Shown: positions 9,228-17,516 of the stretch, piece by piece
Layout: every line of letters begins with the position of its first letter
Position numbering within the stretch: position 1 is the first letter of the stretch
DNA from: Corynebacterium aurimucosum ATCC 700975
GTDB lineage: Bacteria > Actinomycetota > Actinomycetes > Mycobacteriales > Mycobacteriaceae
Reading direction: 5' to 3'
Length of the DNA stretch: 64,000 nucleotides
NCBI RefSeq assembly: GCF_007672725.1
Contig: NZ_VDTC01000004.1
Location: 171,391 to 235,390 of the forward strand
Notes under the pieces: model-generated
Databases searched by the model: none
Told to the model about the DNA's origin: nothing
The model's input: the letters and a program-made list of their open reading frames with translations, nothing else
Position numbers and translations under genes: made by a program

Positions 9228-9748
9228 CGGAACTCGTCGTTCTAGCCTCGCCCGAGGGCAAGCCCGCAGGCGTCGCTGAGAAGGCCGCCGTCCACACCGC
9301 GGATACTCCGCTGCACTTTGCTTTCTCCGCCTGGGTGGTGCGCGGAGGCGAGCTGTTGCTGACCCGCCGCGCACTGTCCAAGCTGACCTGGCCTGGTGTG
9401 TGGACCAATTCCTTCTGCGGACACCCCGGGCCGGATGAGCCGACTGCCGACGCCGTCGTGCGCCGCGCCCAGTTCGAACTTGGCCTCAGCGGCACCCCTC
9501 ACTTAGTGCTGCCGAACTTTTCCTACCGCGCCGTGGATTCCTCCGGCGTGGTGGAAAACGAAATCTGCCCGGTCTATCTCTTTGAGACCACCGACGAACC
9601 CACGCCTAACCCGGATGAGGTGGACTCCTTCGCGTGGGTCCCGGTGCGCGATGTCCTCGCTGCCACCGATGCCACGCCATTCGCCTTTAGCCCGTGGATG
9701 GTTGAGGAGCTGGCCCACGAGCCGTTGCGCGAGGCCCTGTTGGCCTAA
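9224..9748 (+). CDS. idi: Isopentenyl-diphosphate delta-isomerase, type 1
   Basis: 174-aa Nudix-fold enzyme interconverting IPP and DMAPP, the precursors of prenyl lipids and menaquinone. Characteristic residues are visible: FSAWVVRGGELLLTRRA, the catalytic Cys in WTNSFCGHPG, the family histidines, and the active-site Glu in VVENEICPVY. The helix that replaces the Nudix box reads ADAVVRRAQFELGL. The length fits bacterial Idi proteins (about 170-190 aa). The ATG overlaps the lipoprotein stop by 4 bases. Actinobacteria supply IPP by the MEP pathway, in which Idi balances the two isomers; the decaprenyl synthase uppS lies further along in this window. Confidence 0.93.
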   Translation: MTELVVLASPEGKPAGVAEKAAVHTADTPLHFAFSAWVVRGGELLLTRRALSKLTWPGVWTNSFCGHPGPDEPTADAVVRRAQFELGLSGTPHLVLPNFSYRAVDSSGVVENEICPVYLFETTDEPTPNPDEVDSFAWVPVRDVLAATDATPFAFSPWMVEELAHEPLREALLA

Positions 9749-11016
9749 AGCAGGCTGCCATCCTGGGCGAAGGCCGCCGAGATATAATCCAGGCTGGAAT
9801 AGGCCACGCGGTTTTCGCCGTTATCCAGGTTGTATTCCCAGATGGCGTGCTCGGGGCGGTAGGCCTCGAAACCGGGCTCGCCGGTGCGCACGAAGTCCCG
9901 CAGCCACTGTGCTAGCTCCGTGTCCCCAAAGAGCGGGCGCAGCTCCTCGCAGTGCAAGGCCGGGCCCGAGGAGCGGGTGAACTCCACCATCCAGGTCTTA
10001 CCTGGTGCCTTCTCCGCCACCTCTGCCGCCCAGCGGCGGATGATGGCATCACCCACCAACCGGCCCATAGGGCGGTCCTTATCCATGTGCTGTGCCACCT
10101 GATACCACGGCTTGAAACCATTGCGGGGAAATCCAAAGCGCGGGGCCACATAGCGCAGGATGAGGCTGCGGAAAGGGGAGCGATCGATCTTCTGCGTGGC
10201 CGGGATGTTGTAGAACTCGTCGCGGGTGCTGGCGAGGATGAGGGGGACGTCGGCAAGCTGCCCACACTCCAGTGGGGTAGGGCCCAGCGCCATATCGAGG
10301 CTGTACTTCTTGCGGAACTTGGCGTAGCCGGCCGCGAGCTCCTCTTGGCTCATCGCCGCGAGGGAGGAGCGCGTGATGGGCTTCTTCATCACCTGGCGCA
10401 GCGTGGCCTTGCGCTTCTCGAAGCTCTCCCGAGGGAAGCCCGGGGAGAGCGCCACGGCGCGGCGAAAAGCCCCGCGGTAGTGGTCGCGCCGACACAGCCA
10501 GAGAACGGCATTGGCGCCGGCGGACTGGCCCACGACGGTGACGTTGGTGGGATCGCCGCCGAAGGACTCGATGTTGCGCTGAATCCATTCCAAGCCCAGC
10601 TGTAGGTCCTCGATGGCGCGGTAGTGGTTGGGCTCATCATCGCGGAAACGGGCCAGGCCCGGCAGCCCCACGCGGTAGTCCAGCTGCACGTGGACGATGC
10701 CCGCCTCCGCGGTCGGCGTACCCTCCGCCCGGGGGTCCTCGTGGGAGCCGTGCTCGTAGCGGCCGCCGTGGATGTAGACCAGCGTGGGGGCTAGGGCGGC
10801 GGTGCGTTTGCCGGGCGCGGGGGCGGTGATGGTCAGCGCGACCTTCTCCGGATGCGGTTCGCGCGCGTCCTGGTCACGCGGCGGGGCGGGCTCGGGGTTA
10901 TCGAAATCTCCCGGGATGTGGGAGTACTCGATGGAGCGGAAATGGGCCACGTCCCCATCGAGGTAGCCGGTGATGGTGCCCGCGGGGCAGGTGACGTCGA
11001 AAGGTGCACTGCTCAT
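9745..11016 (-). CDS. Carboxylesterase, type B (alpha/beta hydrolase)
   Basis: 423-aa esterase of the type-B carboxylesterase/para-nitrobenzyl esterase family, somewhat shorter than the usual 480-520 aa. The oxyanion region reads LVYIHGGRYEHGS and the nucleophile elbow is VVGQSAGANAV with Ser about residue 166. The N-terminal TITGYLDGDVAHFRSIEY matches the 'G.v.G......f.gIpYA' opening of the family. ATG 11016 was chosen over a TTG two codons upstream. It is convergent with idi, overlapping its end by 4 bases. No signal peptide is seen, so it is probably cytoplasmic; the substrate is unknown. Confidence 0.88.
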   Translation of the reverse strand: MSSAPFDVTCPAGTITGYLDGDVAHFRSIEYSHIPGDFDNPEPAPPRDQDAREPHPEKVALTITAPAPGKRTAALAPTLVYIHGGRYEHGSHEDPRAEGTPTAEAGIVHVQLDYRVGLPGLARFRDDEPNHYRAIEDLQLGLEWIQRNIESFGGDPTNVTVVGQSAGANAVLWLCRRDHYRGAFRRAVALSPGFPRESFEKRKATLRQVMKKPITRSSLAAMSQEELAAGYAKFRKKYSLDMALGPTPLECGQLADVPLILASTRDEFYNIPATQKIDRSPFRSLILRYVAPRFGFPRNGFKPWYQVAQHMDKDRPMGRLVGDAIIRRWAAEVAEKAPGKTWMVEFTRSSGPALHCEELRPLFGDTELAQWLRDFVRTGEPGFEAYRPEHAIWEYNLDNGENRVAYSSLDYISAAFAQDGSLL

Positions 11017-11039
11017 GGACAACAGGCTACCCTGAGGGC

Positions 11040-11198
11040 ATGGAATGGCTCGTGCAGGCGCCAGTGTGGGCGCAGATGGCGGTGCTCGCCGTGACCGCAG
11101 TGCCGGCCGCGACCGTCATGGGGTGGGTGCTGATGTGGGTTATCGACCGTGTGAATTCGTGGCTAGCACCCGCGACTAGGATGAAGAAACATGACTGA
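11040..11198 (+). CDS. Small membrane protein (52 aa)
   Basis: Short reading frame from ATG 11040: MEWLVQAPVWAQMAVLAVTA, then a hydrophobic stretch, then a basic end (TRMKKHD). It has one or two predicted membrane helices (residues about 8-40). The last 8 bases overlap the next small gene, and the upstream spacer to the divergent esterase is only 23 bases, so a leaderless or nearly leaderless transcript is likely. I know no function. Coding is supported by the overlap with another membrane-type frame, strong hydrophobic patterning and high third-position GC. Confidence 0.62.
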   Translation: MEWLVQAPVWAQMAVLAVTAVPAATVMGWVLMWVIDRVNSWLAPATRMKKHD

Positions 11199-11346
11199 CG
11201 ATGATCACCGCGAAGGCCTGTGGGACCCCGAGCGCCCGCAGCCTCCCCACCGCAAACGCGCACTGCCCAAGTCCCGAGTGAGCGTGACCCTCTGGCTGAT
11301 GATCGCGCTCATCGTCGTGGTGGCCATCGTCGGCGTTGTCTTTTAA
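11191..11346 (+). CDS. Small single-TM protein (51 aa)
   Basis: Frame from ATG 11191, preceded by a GATGAAGAAAC purine-rich stretch. It encodes an acidic then basic N-terminal half (MTDDDHREGLWDPERPQPPH) followed by one strong membrane helix at the C-terminus (VTLWLMIALIVVVAIVGVVF). It is a typical tail-anchored corynebacterial small protein. It overlaps the preceding 52-aa gene by 8 bases, so the two are probably made together. It is convergent with malQ. No function can be assigned. Confidence 0.68.
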   Translation: MTDDDHREGLWDPERPQPPHRKRALPKSRVSVTLWLMIALIVVVAIVGVVF

Positions 11347-11350
11347 GGGG

Positions 11351-11406
11351 GTCTTCCTGAAGGGAAGACGCCGCTAGGGGCGCCGCGCTTGCCGACGCCC
11401 CTCCTA
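11351..11406. terminator. Candidate bidirectional terminator hairpins
   Basis: Two hairpins lie between the convergent small-protein gene and malQ: GTCTTCC (11351-11357) with GGAAGAC (11363-11369), and a GC-rich one pairing GGGGCG (11377-11382) with CGCCCC (11396-11401). Neither has a long T-run, so termination is inferred from position. Confidence 0.42.
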
Positions 11407-11409
11407 GCC

Positions 11410-13527
11410 CTAGCGCCCGGCACCCGGCCTCGTGGCGGCCTGGGCGAGGCGCTGGTAGAGCTCCTGTTTTGGCAGATCCTCCAACAACACCGGCTTGCCG
11501 GCGGTATCGCACAGCGGGATGCACCAGTTGGGGTACTGGTCCTTCGTCGTGCCCGGCTGGTTTTGGGCGCGCACGTCACCGACCATGTCCACCAGGTTGG
11601 TCACCGTCAGCGCCGACGGGGTTCCCGCGATGTAGCGGTGCAGGGCAACGAGCATGTCCTCTTCGCTCTCGCGGTTGTCCAACATGCCATAGGCCTGCAG
11701 GTTGTCCTTGACCTTTTCCTGCCACGCGCGGTCCTCGGCTTCTTCTTCCGCCACTGGGCGGGTCAGCAGACCCAAGCGGGCGCGCAGCGCGATGTGGTCC
11801 CCGCGCAGGAAGGCGAGCGTTGGCGGCAGATCGTGCGTGCCCACCGAGGACATCGCCATCTGGCGGTACTGATCCTGCGGGCGCGGGGTGGGGCCGTCCT
11901 CGGCGTGCTCGAACCAGATGATCGTGGTGCCCAGCACGCCCATATCGCGCAGAGCGTTTTGGACCCACGGCTCCAGGGTGCCCAGGTCCTCGCCCACGAG
12001 GACCGCGCCGGCGCGCTCAGCCTCGAGCGCGAGGATGCCGAGCATAGCCTCCCAGTCATAGGTCACGTAGGTGCCGTTGAGCGGGGTGGAGTGGCGCGGG
12101 ATCCAGTACAGGCGGAACAGGCCGAGCACGTGGTCAACGCGCAGGCCGCCGGCGTTGCCCAGCATCGTACGCAGCAAGTCACGCCACGGCTGGTAGCCGG
12201 ATTCCGCCAGGCGCACCGGGTGCCACGGCGGCTGGGACCAGTCCTGGCCCTGCTGGTTGTAATCATCCGGCGGGGCGCCCACCGAACACTGCGGGGCGAG
12301 GTATTCCGCCAGATTGACGGCGTCGGCACCGGCGGGGTGGATGCCCACGGCCATATCGGTGATAAGCCCGATGCTCATGCCGGCGTCGAGCGCGCGGCGC
12401 TGGGCGGCATCCAGTTGCTCATCGCAAAGGAACTGCAGCCAGGAATAGAACTCGGCCAACTCGCTGACGTCGAGGCTCAGCGCGTGGCGGCGACCGCTGT
12501 GTCGTTCGAGCTCGGTCTCGGCACACCACAGCGCGAAGTTGCGCAGGCCACGGCCCTCGCGGCGCTTGTACTCGCTAAAGGCGGTGCGGCGCTCCGGGGT
12601 CATCCCCTTGTTGAAGAGCTCCTGGAGGACCTGCAGCTTGGCCTCGAAGATGGAATCACGATCAATCTCTTCTGCAGACAGGTTGCGCTCGCGGAACTCG
12701 GCGGCCAGCTCGGCCACGTCATCCTGGAGTTCCGGGCTGAGTAGTTTCAGCTCCGGGACGTCCTCGATGCGGATATAGATCGGATTGATGAATCGCCGCG
12801 TGGTGGGCAGGTAGGGCGAGTCTTCCACCGGCGGAATCGGCTCGCCAGCATGCAGCGGATTAATAAGGAGGAAGTCGTAGTCCGGCGCCAGCAGTTCCGC
12901 CAGCTCTGCCAAGTCACCGAAATCACCCATGCCCCAGGACTTCTCGGAACGCACTGAGTACAGCTGCGCCATCGCACCCGCCGCGGGGCGCTCAAGGTAG
13001 CGATCCGCCGTGCTCAGGTGGTTCGGCACGACGATGAGCGGGCACTCGTGCTCTCCGATGCCGGGAGAGGACAGGAGCAGCTTATGGAATCCGAGAGGCA
13101 GGTCGCCGGGGACGTGGAAGCTTGCCTCGCCCCACATGGTTCCGGAGACGTCGGCAGCCGGGGCATCGTTGGGGTCCTGGTAAGTCGGGCGGGTCTCGCC
13201 GCTTTCCAATTCGATGGTGACGGCGACCGGATCCCCGTCGTGGACGTGGACGGCGAAGGACTTTTCGGCGCCTTCGCGGGCCACCACGCAGGGCGGCAGC
13301 GGGCGGGAAGCCCGAGCGAGGTAGTCCTCGAAGAGGGCTTGGGTTAGCTCCTCATCGTCCGGACGGTCGGAGATAGAGACGCCGAGTGCGCGCAGCGTGT
13401 AGGTGATTGTCTCCTCGCTGACGTACACAGGCTGTCCGTTCTGGGCGGTGTACTCGCAGGCCACACCGTGGCGTTGGGCAAGTTCTTGAAGCAGATCACG
13501 GGTAGTCACATCCCCCAATTGTGCCAC
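11410..13527 (-). CDS. malQ: 4-alpha-glucanotransferase (amylomaltase, GH77)
   Basis: 705-aa amylomaltase that transfers alpha-1,4-glucan segments between maltodextrins; the C. glutamicum MalQ is of similar length. The GH77 active site is recognisable: nucleophile Asp in GGLRVDHVLGLFRLYW, acid/base Glu in LVGEDLGTLEPWV and the third carboxylate in GTHDLPP. The N-terminal 160 residues form the extra beta domain found in actinobacterial MalQ. Two GTG starts (13527 and 13509) are possible; the first is preceded by GGGAGGG, the second has GGGGGA only 2 bases away. It is divergent from fadD15 with a short promoter space. It acts in the cytoplasm in maltose and glycogen turnover. Confidence 0.94.
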   Translation of the reverse strand: MAQLGDVTTRDLLQELAQRHGVACEYTAQNGQPVYVSEETITYTLRALGVSISDRPDDEELTQALFEDYLARASRPLPPCVVAREGAEKSFAVHVHDGDPVAVTIELESGETRPTYQDPNDAPAADVSGTMWGEASFHVPGDLPLGFHKLLLSSPGIGEHECPLIVVPNHLSTADRYLERPAAGAMAQLYSVRSEKSWGMGDFGDLAELAELLAPDYDFLLINPLHAGEPIPPVEDSPYLPTTRRFINPIYIRIEDVPELKLLSPELQDDVAELAAEFRERNLSAEEIDRDSIFEAKLQVLQELFNKGMTPERRTAFSEYKRREGRGLRNFALWCAETELERHSGRRHALSLDVSELAEFYSWLQFLCDEQLDAAQRRALDAGMSIGLITDMAVGIHPAGADAVNLAEYLAPQCSVGAPPDDYNQQGQDWSQPPWHPVRLAESGYQPWRDLLRTMLGNAGGLRVDHVLGLFRLYWIPRHSTPLNGTYVTYDWEAMLGILALEAERAGAVLVGEDLGTLEPWVQNALRDMGVLGTTIIWFEHAEDGPTPRPQDQYRQMAMSSVGTHDLPPTLAFLRGDHIALRARLGLLTRPVAEEEAEDRAWQEKVKDNLQAYGMLDNRESEEDMLVALHRYIAGTPSALTVTNLVDMVGDVRAQNQPGTTKDQYPNWCIPLCDTAGKPVLLEDLPKQELYQRLAQAATRPGAGR

Positions 13528-13602
13528 GCCCTCCCCACGCGCGTAATAAATCAGGTTGGTAGAGTGGGCTGGAATTTAGTTTTTGTGGGAAAGGACACAA
13601 CT

Positions 13603-15444
13603 GTGACTTTGAATGAAGCGCACACCAAAGCGGAATTCGAGATCAAGGACGGCGAAACGTGCCTTACCGCCATGATGGCTACGGCGCACGCCCGCCCACA
13701 TGGCGTGCTGTTTACCCGCCCGGCGAATTACGAGTGGGTCAACGTCACCGCCAAGGAATTCGTCGAGGAAGTCTACGCGGTGGCCAAGGGGCTCATCGCC
13801 TTCGGCGTGGAGCAGGGTGACCGCGTGGCGCTCATTTCCACCACCCGCTATGAGTGGTCCCTGCTGGACTACGCCATCTGGGCCGCCGGTGCGGTTTCCG
13901 TTCCGGTGTACCCCTCGTCGTCGATGTCCCAGGTTCAGTGGATCATCGAAGACTCCGGCGCAATCCTCGCCATCACGGAAACCCGCGAGCACTCCGAGCT
14001 GGTCAAGCACCTGAAGCTGCAGGAGGACGGCACCCCGCAGCTGCACGGTTCCCCCTCTCAGCTGCGCCGTGTTCTGGAAATCAACTCTTCGGCCATCGAC
14101 ACGCTGAAGTTTGAGGGACGCGACATCAGCGACGACACCGTCAACCAGCGCATCGAAGCTACGCACACTGACGACGTCGCCTCCCTGGTGTACACCTCCG
14201 GCACCACCGGGCGCCCCAAGGGTTGCATGCTGACCCACCGCAACTGGCTGGCGGAAGCCCGCGGGTTGCTGACCAACCCCATTGGTGCCATCGCCGTGCC
14301 GGGCGCACACGTCCTGACCTTCCTGCCGCTGGCACACGTCTTCAGCCGTGCGGTGTCGCTGGCGGTCACCATCGGTGGTGCGTCCCAGAACCACTGGGCG
14401 GACTTCAGCACCATCACCGTTGAGTTCGCTCGTTCCCGCCCGAACCTGATTCTTGGCGTGCCGCGCGTGTTTGAAAAGGTACGCAACGGTGCGTCCGCCA
14501 AGGCGCATGGTTCCTCCGCGTTCAAGGGCGCGATCTTCGACAGCGCGGAGAAAGTCGCCATCGAATACTCCAAGGCGCTGGATACCCCGGAGGGCCCCAA
14601 CCGAGTTCTCAAGGCCAAGCACAAGGCCTTTGACAAGCTGGTCTATTCCGCCATCCGCCAGGCAATGGGCGGCGAGGTCAAGTACTGCATCTCCGGTGGC
14701 TCGGCCATCTCGCAGGATCTGCTGCACTGGTACCGCGGCATCGGCGTGACCATCTACGAGGGCTATGGACTTACGGAGACCGCAGCGGCCGCCGCCGTGG
14801 ACTTCGTGGATCAGTCCATCGGCACCGTCGGCCCGCCGCTGGGCGGAACGACGATGCGCATTAACGAGGACGGCGAGATCCTGATCAAGGGCGATATCGT
14901 CTTCAAGGGCTACTGGCAGAACCCGGAAGCCACCGAGAATGCCCTGCAGGATGGCTGGTACAACACCGGCGACCTCGGTGAGATCAACGAAGAAGGCAAG
15001 CTCGTTATCACCGGCCGCAAGAAGGACCTCATTGTGACTGCGGGCGGCAAGAATGTCTCGCCCGGCCCGATGGAAGATATCCTGCGCTCCCACCCGCTGA
15101 TCTCCCAGGCCATGGTGGTTGGTGACGGCAAGCCCTTCGTCGGCGTGCTGCTCACCCTGGATGAGGATGCGCTCAAGCGGTGGAAGGCCGACCACAACAT
15201 CGCCGCGACCAAGGGTATGCGCGAGGTAGCTGCGGATCCGGCGCTGCGCGCGGATATCCAGGACGCCATCAACCAGGTCAACGCCACCGTCTCCCACGCG
15301 GAGGGGATTAAGAAGTTCGTCATCCTGGACCAGGACCTCACCGAGGAAAGCAACGAGCTCACCCCAACCCTGAAGGTCAAGCGTTACGTGGTGGCCCAGC
15401 GCTATGCGGCCGACATCGAGCGCCTCTACGCCGGCAAGAAATAA
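13603..15444 (+). CDS. fadD15: Long-chain fatty-acid-CoA ligase (AMP-binding)
   Basis: 613-aa acyl-CoA synthetase activating fatty acids through an acyl-adenylate. The AMP-binding P-loop YTSGTTGRPKGCML, motif YEGYGLTETAAA, and hinge/A8 region ITGRKKDLIVTAGGKNVSP are all intact. GTG 13603 is chosen because AAAGGA lies 6-11 bases upstream and the family begins here; the frame stays open further upstream across the malQ start but that part is not family-like. The length agrees with FadD15-type enzymes (about 600-615 aa). It lies beside malQ, as in C. glutamicum. The product feeds lipid or mycolate metabolism. Confidence 0.93.
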   Translation: MTLNEAHTKAEFEIKDGETCLTAMMATAHARPHGVLFTRPANYEWVNVTAKEFVEEVYAVAKGLIAFGVEQGDRVALISTTRYEWSLLDYAIWAAGAVSVPVYPSSSMSQVQWIIEDSGAILAITETREHSELVKHLKLQEDGTPQLHGSPSQLRRVLEINSSAIDTLKFEGRDISDDTVNQRIEATHTDDVASLVYTSGTTGRPKGCMLTHRNWLAEARGLLTNPIGAIAVPGAHVLTFLPLAHVFSRAVSLAVTIGGASQNHWADFSTITVEFARSRPNLILGVPRVFEKVRNGASAKAHGSSAFKGAIFDSAEKVAIEYSKALDTPEGPNRVLKAKHKAFDKLVYSAIRQAMGGEVKYCISGGSAISQDLLHWYRGIGVTIYEGYGLTETAAAAAVDFVDQSIGTVGPPLGGTTMRINEDGEILIKGDIVFKGYWQNPEATENALQDGWYNTGDLGEINEEGKLVITGRKKDLIVTAGGKNVSPGPMEDILRSHPLISQAMVVGDGKPFVGVLLTLDEDALKRWKADHNIAATKGMREVAADPALRADIQDAINQVNATVSHAEGIKKFVILDQDLTEESNELTPTLKVKRYVVAQRYAADIERLYAGKK

Positions 15445-15533
15445 GGCTGGGCGGAGTCTGTGAATTCCTTCGGAGTGTCGCGCAGCCGAATCCGAGGATC
15501 TCTAATAGAGTCAGCGGGGTCAGAAAAACTCTA

Positions 15534-15550
15534 AACCTCAACTAGAGGTT
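15534..15550. promoter_or_regulatory. 17-bp inverted repeat upstream of the 226-aa gene
   Basis: AACCTC (15534-15539) and GAGGTT (15545-15550) form a perfect inverted repeat with a 5-base centre, 19 bases before the ATG at 15570. It could be an operator or a small mRNA hairpin. No regulator is known to me for this gene, so the role is inference. Confidence 0.3.
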
Positions 15551-15569
15551 CTCACGGGAAGGGCGGCCT

Positions 15570-16250
15570 ATGCACAAGATCGCAGCCGAGCTGCGCCACC
15601 GTGAGCTGACCCAAGAAATCTATAACATCGGCGATGAAGTCGTCGACTACATCGAGCACCTCATCGAGGCCATCGAGGACTGGGACGATGAACTCTCCCT
15701 CGACTGCTTGGCCGAGCTGGGGGATATCGTCGAAGACGCCCGCGTGGATTCCGGGCGCTGCGTCGGCGAGCTCATCGGCCTGCGCCAGGCGCTGGTCTCC
15801 GGCCTGAAGTCCGGCACCATCTCGGCTGCCTCCTCCGGCGACAATGACGTCGAGGAACCGAAGCAGCTCACCGCCCGCGCACTCGCTGAGCGCCTGCCCA
15901 TCTCCGGCCCGCCCGTCGTGGTCTCCGAGCTGGCAGAAACCCTGCGCGGCCGTACCGCCGCGGTGGCTGCCTACCTGCGCGAGCTGGTGGAGTACGTGCT
16001 GGCGCAAACCGACGCCGTGGCCCGCAACCTCGACGTGGTTTCCCTGCCGAACTTGTACAAGCGCGCGGGAGAATCCTCCCTTATTGCCGTGCAAGCCTGG
16101 CGTCACACCGTCGTCGAGGCACACCCCGCCTTCGTGCGCACCATGCGCGGGCACAATCCGCCGCCCTTCCTAGAGGAGCGCGCGCGTATCGACGCCGTCG
16201 TCGCCCGCGTCCGGGCTAAGCGCCAGAAGCAGGCCGCCACGACCGCTTAA
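15570..16250 (+). CDS. Conserved hypothetical protein (226 aa)
   Basis: Soluble, helix-rich protein with an acidic N-terminal half (MHKIAAELRHRELTQEIYNI; EAIEDWDDELSLDCLAELGD) and a basic C-terminal tail (RVRAKRQKQAATTA). No membrane segment, signal or catalytic motif is seen. It starts at ATG with GGAAGGG 8-14 bases upstream and ends 49 bases before a strong terminator. From memory, this gene sits between fadD15 and the CNNM proteins in other corynebacteria too, so it belongs to the core genome, but no function is known to me. Confidence 0.75.
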   Translation: MHKIAAELRHRELTQEIYNIGDEVVDYIEHLIEAIEDWDDELSLDCLAELGDIVEDARVDSGRCVGELIGLRQALVSGLKSGTISAASSGDNDVEEPKQLTARALAERLPISGPPVVVSELAETLRGRTAAVAAYLRELVEYVLAQTDAVARNLDVVSLPNLYKRAGESSLIAVQAWRHTVVEAHPAFVRTMRGHNPPPFLEERARIDAVVARVRAKRQKQAATTA

Positions 16251-16298
16251 GGAGCCGCATCACAGACTTCCTTGTTGCCAACACACAAGGACAAAAGG

Positions 16299-16336
16299 AA
16301 AGCGCCACCGAGATTCCCTCTCTCGGTGGCGCTTTT
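16299..16336. terminator. Strong rho-independent terminator
   Basis: A 15-bp stem reading AAAGCGCCACCGAGA / TCTCGGTGGCGCTTT with a 7-base loop. It is flanked by A's on one side and T's on the other, so it works on both strands, ending the 226-aa gene and probably also the minus-strand CNNM operon. Confidence 0.9.
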
Positions 16337-16354
16337 CGTAGTTAGCGTGGCGCG

Positions 16355-16453
16355 CCTAGTATTGCGTGCCACCGCCTAGCTTCGTGTTCCCCTGTCTATC
16401 TTCGTGAGCCACGCTTAGCTTCGTGTGCCCCCGTCTAGCGCGCAAGCGCTAGA
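16355..16453. repeat. Imperfect tandem repeat, about 20-nt period
   Basis: Five consecutive units starting at about 16355, 16375, 16395, 16414 and 16434, with consensus YCTAGCTTCGTGTGCCCCYG. The last unit turns into the palindrome CTAGCGCGCAAGCGCTAG, which runs into the 3' end of the CNNM gene. It is between convergent genes, directly after the strong terminator. Decayed units suggest an old expansion; no function is evident. Confidence 0.6.
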
Positions 16454-17516
16454 CCCCCGGGTTCTTGGCGGCCGGCGCGGCCTGGTCCAGCTGCTCCGTA
16501 ATCTGCGGCCACAGCTGGCCCATGATGTCATCCCAGGTCAGGATCCACACGGTCTTGTCCTTGGTGGGCTTGCCCACCATGACGAGCTGCTCGTTGCGGG
16601 CGCGCATCTGATCCAGAGTCTTCTGCACGGTCGAGGAGGAGCTCACCGCCAACGCGGGGCGGGAGAACTCCAGCACCGGGGTTTCCGGATCCGCCAGCAG
16701 GGTATCGCGGACGTGGACGATGCGCGGAATGCGCGAGGCGCGAGGGTAGACCAGCACGCGCATGATGGACTTGTTTACGACGAGGTCGTGCAGCTCAGCC
16801 ACCGTGGCATCGGAAGACAGAGGCAAGATTTCCGAGCCGTGCTCGCGGGCCAATTGTGCGGCGGTGGACGCTTCTAGCTCGATGACGCCGGTGATCTGGT
16901 TCGCGGAGTCGTCGTCAAGCGTGCCCGTCTGCCGCGAGTGCTCGACGAGGTGGCGCAGGGTCTCCGCGTCATAGCCAGCCGCACCGGCGCGGTCGACGGG
17001 TTCCTCGCCGGTCATGAGCACCAGCTTGTTCGCCATCTTGTTGATCCAGATCAGCAGCGGGCGGAAGAGCCAGATGAAGCCGCGGGCAGGAACCGCAATG
17101 AGCTGCAGGGCCGTCTCCGGGTGGGCGATGGCCCAGGACTTCGGCGCCATCTCGCCGATGACCAGGTGCAGGAAGGTCACGACGAAAAGTGCGAGGAGGA
17201 AGGAGACGACGTCAGCAACGCCCAGCGGCAAGCCGAGGGCCTCCAACGGACTCATGAGCAGGTGATGGACCCACGGCTTGGTCACGGCACCGAGGACGAA
17301 GGTTGCGGCGGTAATGCCCAGCTGGGCGCCGGCCAACATGATGGTCAGCTCGTTGAGCGAGCGAAGGCCCGCGCGCGAGGCAGCGGAGGATTCCGCGGTT
17401 TCCTCCAGACGGTTGCGGCGCGCACCCATGAGGGAGAACTCGATGACCACGAAGAAGCCGGAAGCAGCAATGATGAGAATGGTGATGAGGAGGTTGAACC
17501 ACCAAGTATCAGTCAT
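16449..17516 (-). CDS. CNNM/CBS-pair membrane protein (hemolysin-like), second of pair
   Basis: 355-aa integral membrane protein of the CNNM (DUF21) family. Residues about 1-150 hold the transmembrane domain (NLLITILIIAASGFFVVIEF; AGAQLGITAATFVLGAVTKP; VIGEMAPKSWAIAHP). A CBS-domain pair occupies about 200-335 in shortened form. The large C-terminal CorC_HlyC domain of full-length members is absent. Relatives are proposed magnesium/cobalt efflux proteins. The ATG shares one base with the stop of the larger paralogue upstream (TAATG), so the pair is probably co-translated and may form a heteromer. The C-terminal end lies in the tandem-repeat zone. Confidence 0.88.
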   Translation of the reverse strand: MTDTWWFNLLITILIIAASGFFVVIEFSLMGARRNRLEETAESSAASRAGLRSLNELTIMLAGAQLGITAATFVLGAVTKPWVHHLLMSPLEALGLPLGVADVVSFLLALFVVTFLHLVIGEMAPKSWAIAHPETALQLIAVPARGFIWLFRPLLIWINKMANKLVLMTGEEPVDRAGAAGYDAETLRHLVEHSRQTGTLDDDSANQITGVIELEASTAAQLAREHGSEILPLSSDATVAELHDLVVNKSIMRVLVYPRASRIPRIVHVRDTLLADPETPVLEFSRPALAVSSSSTVQKTLDQMRARNEQLVMVGKPTKDKTVWILTWDDIMGQLWPQITEQLDQAAPAAKNPGV

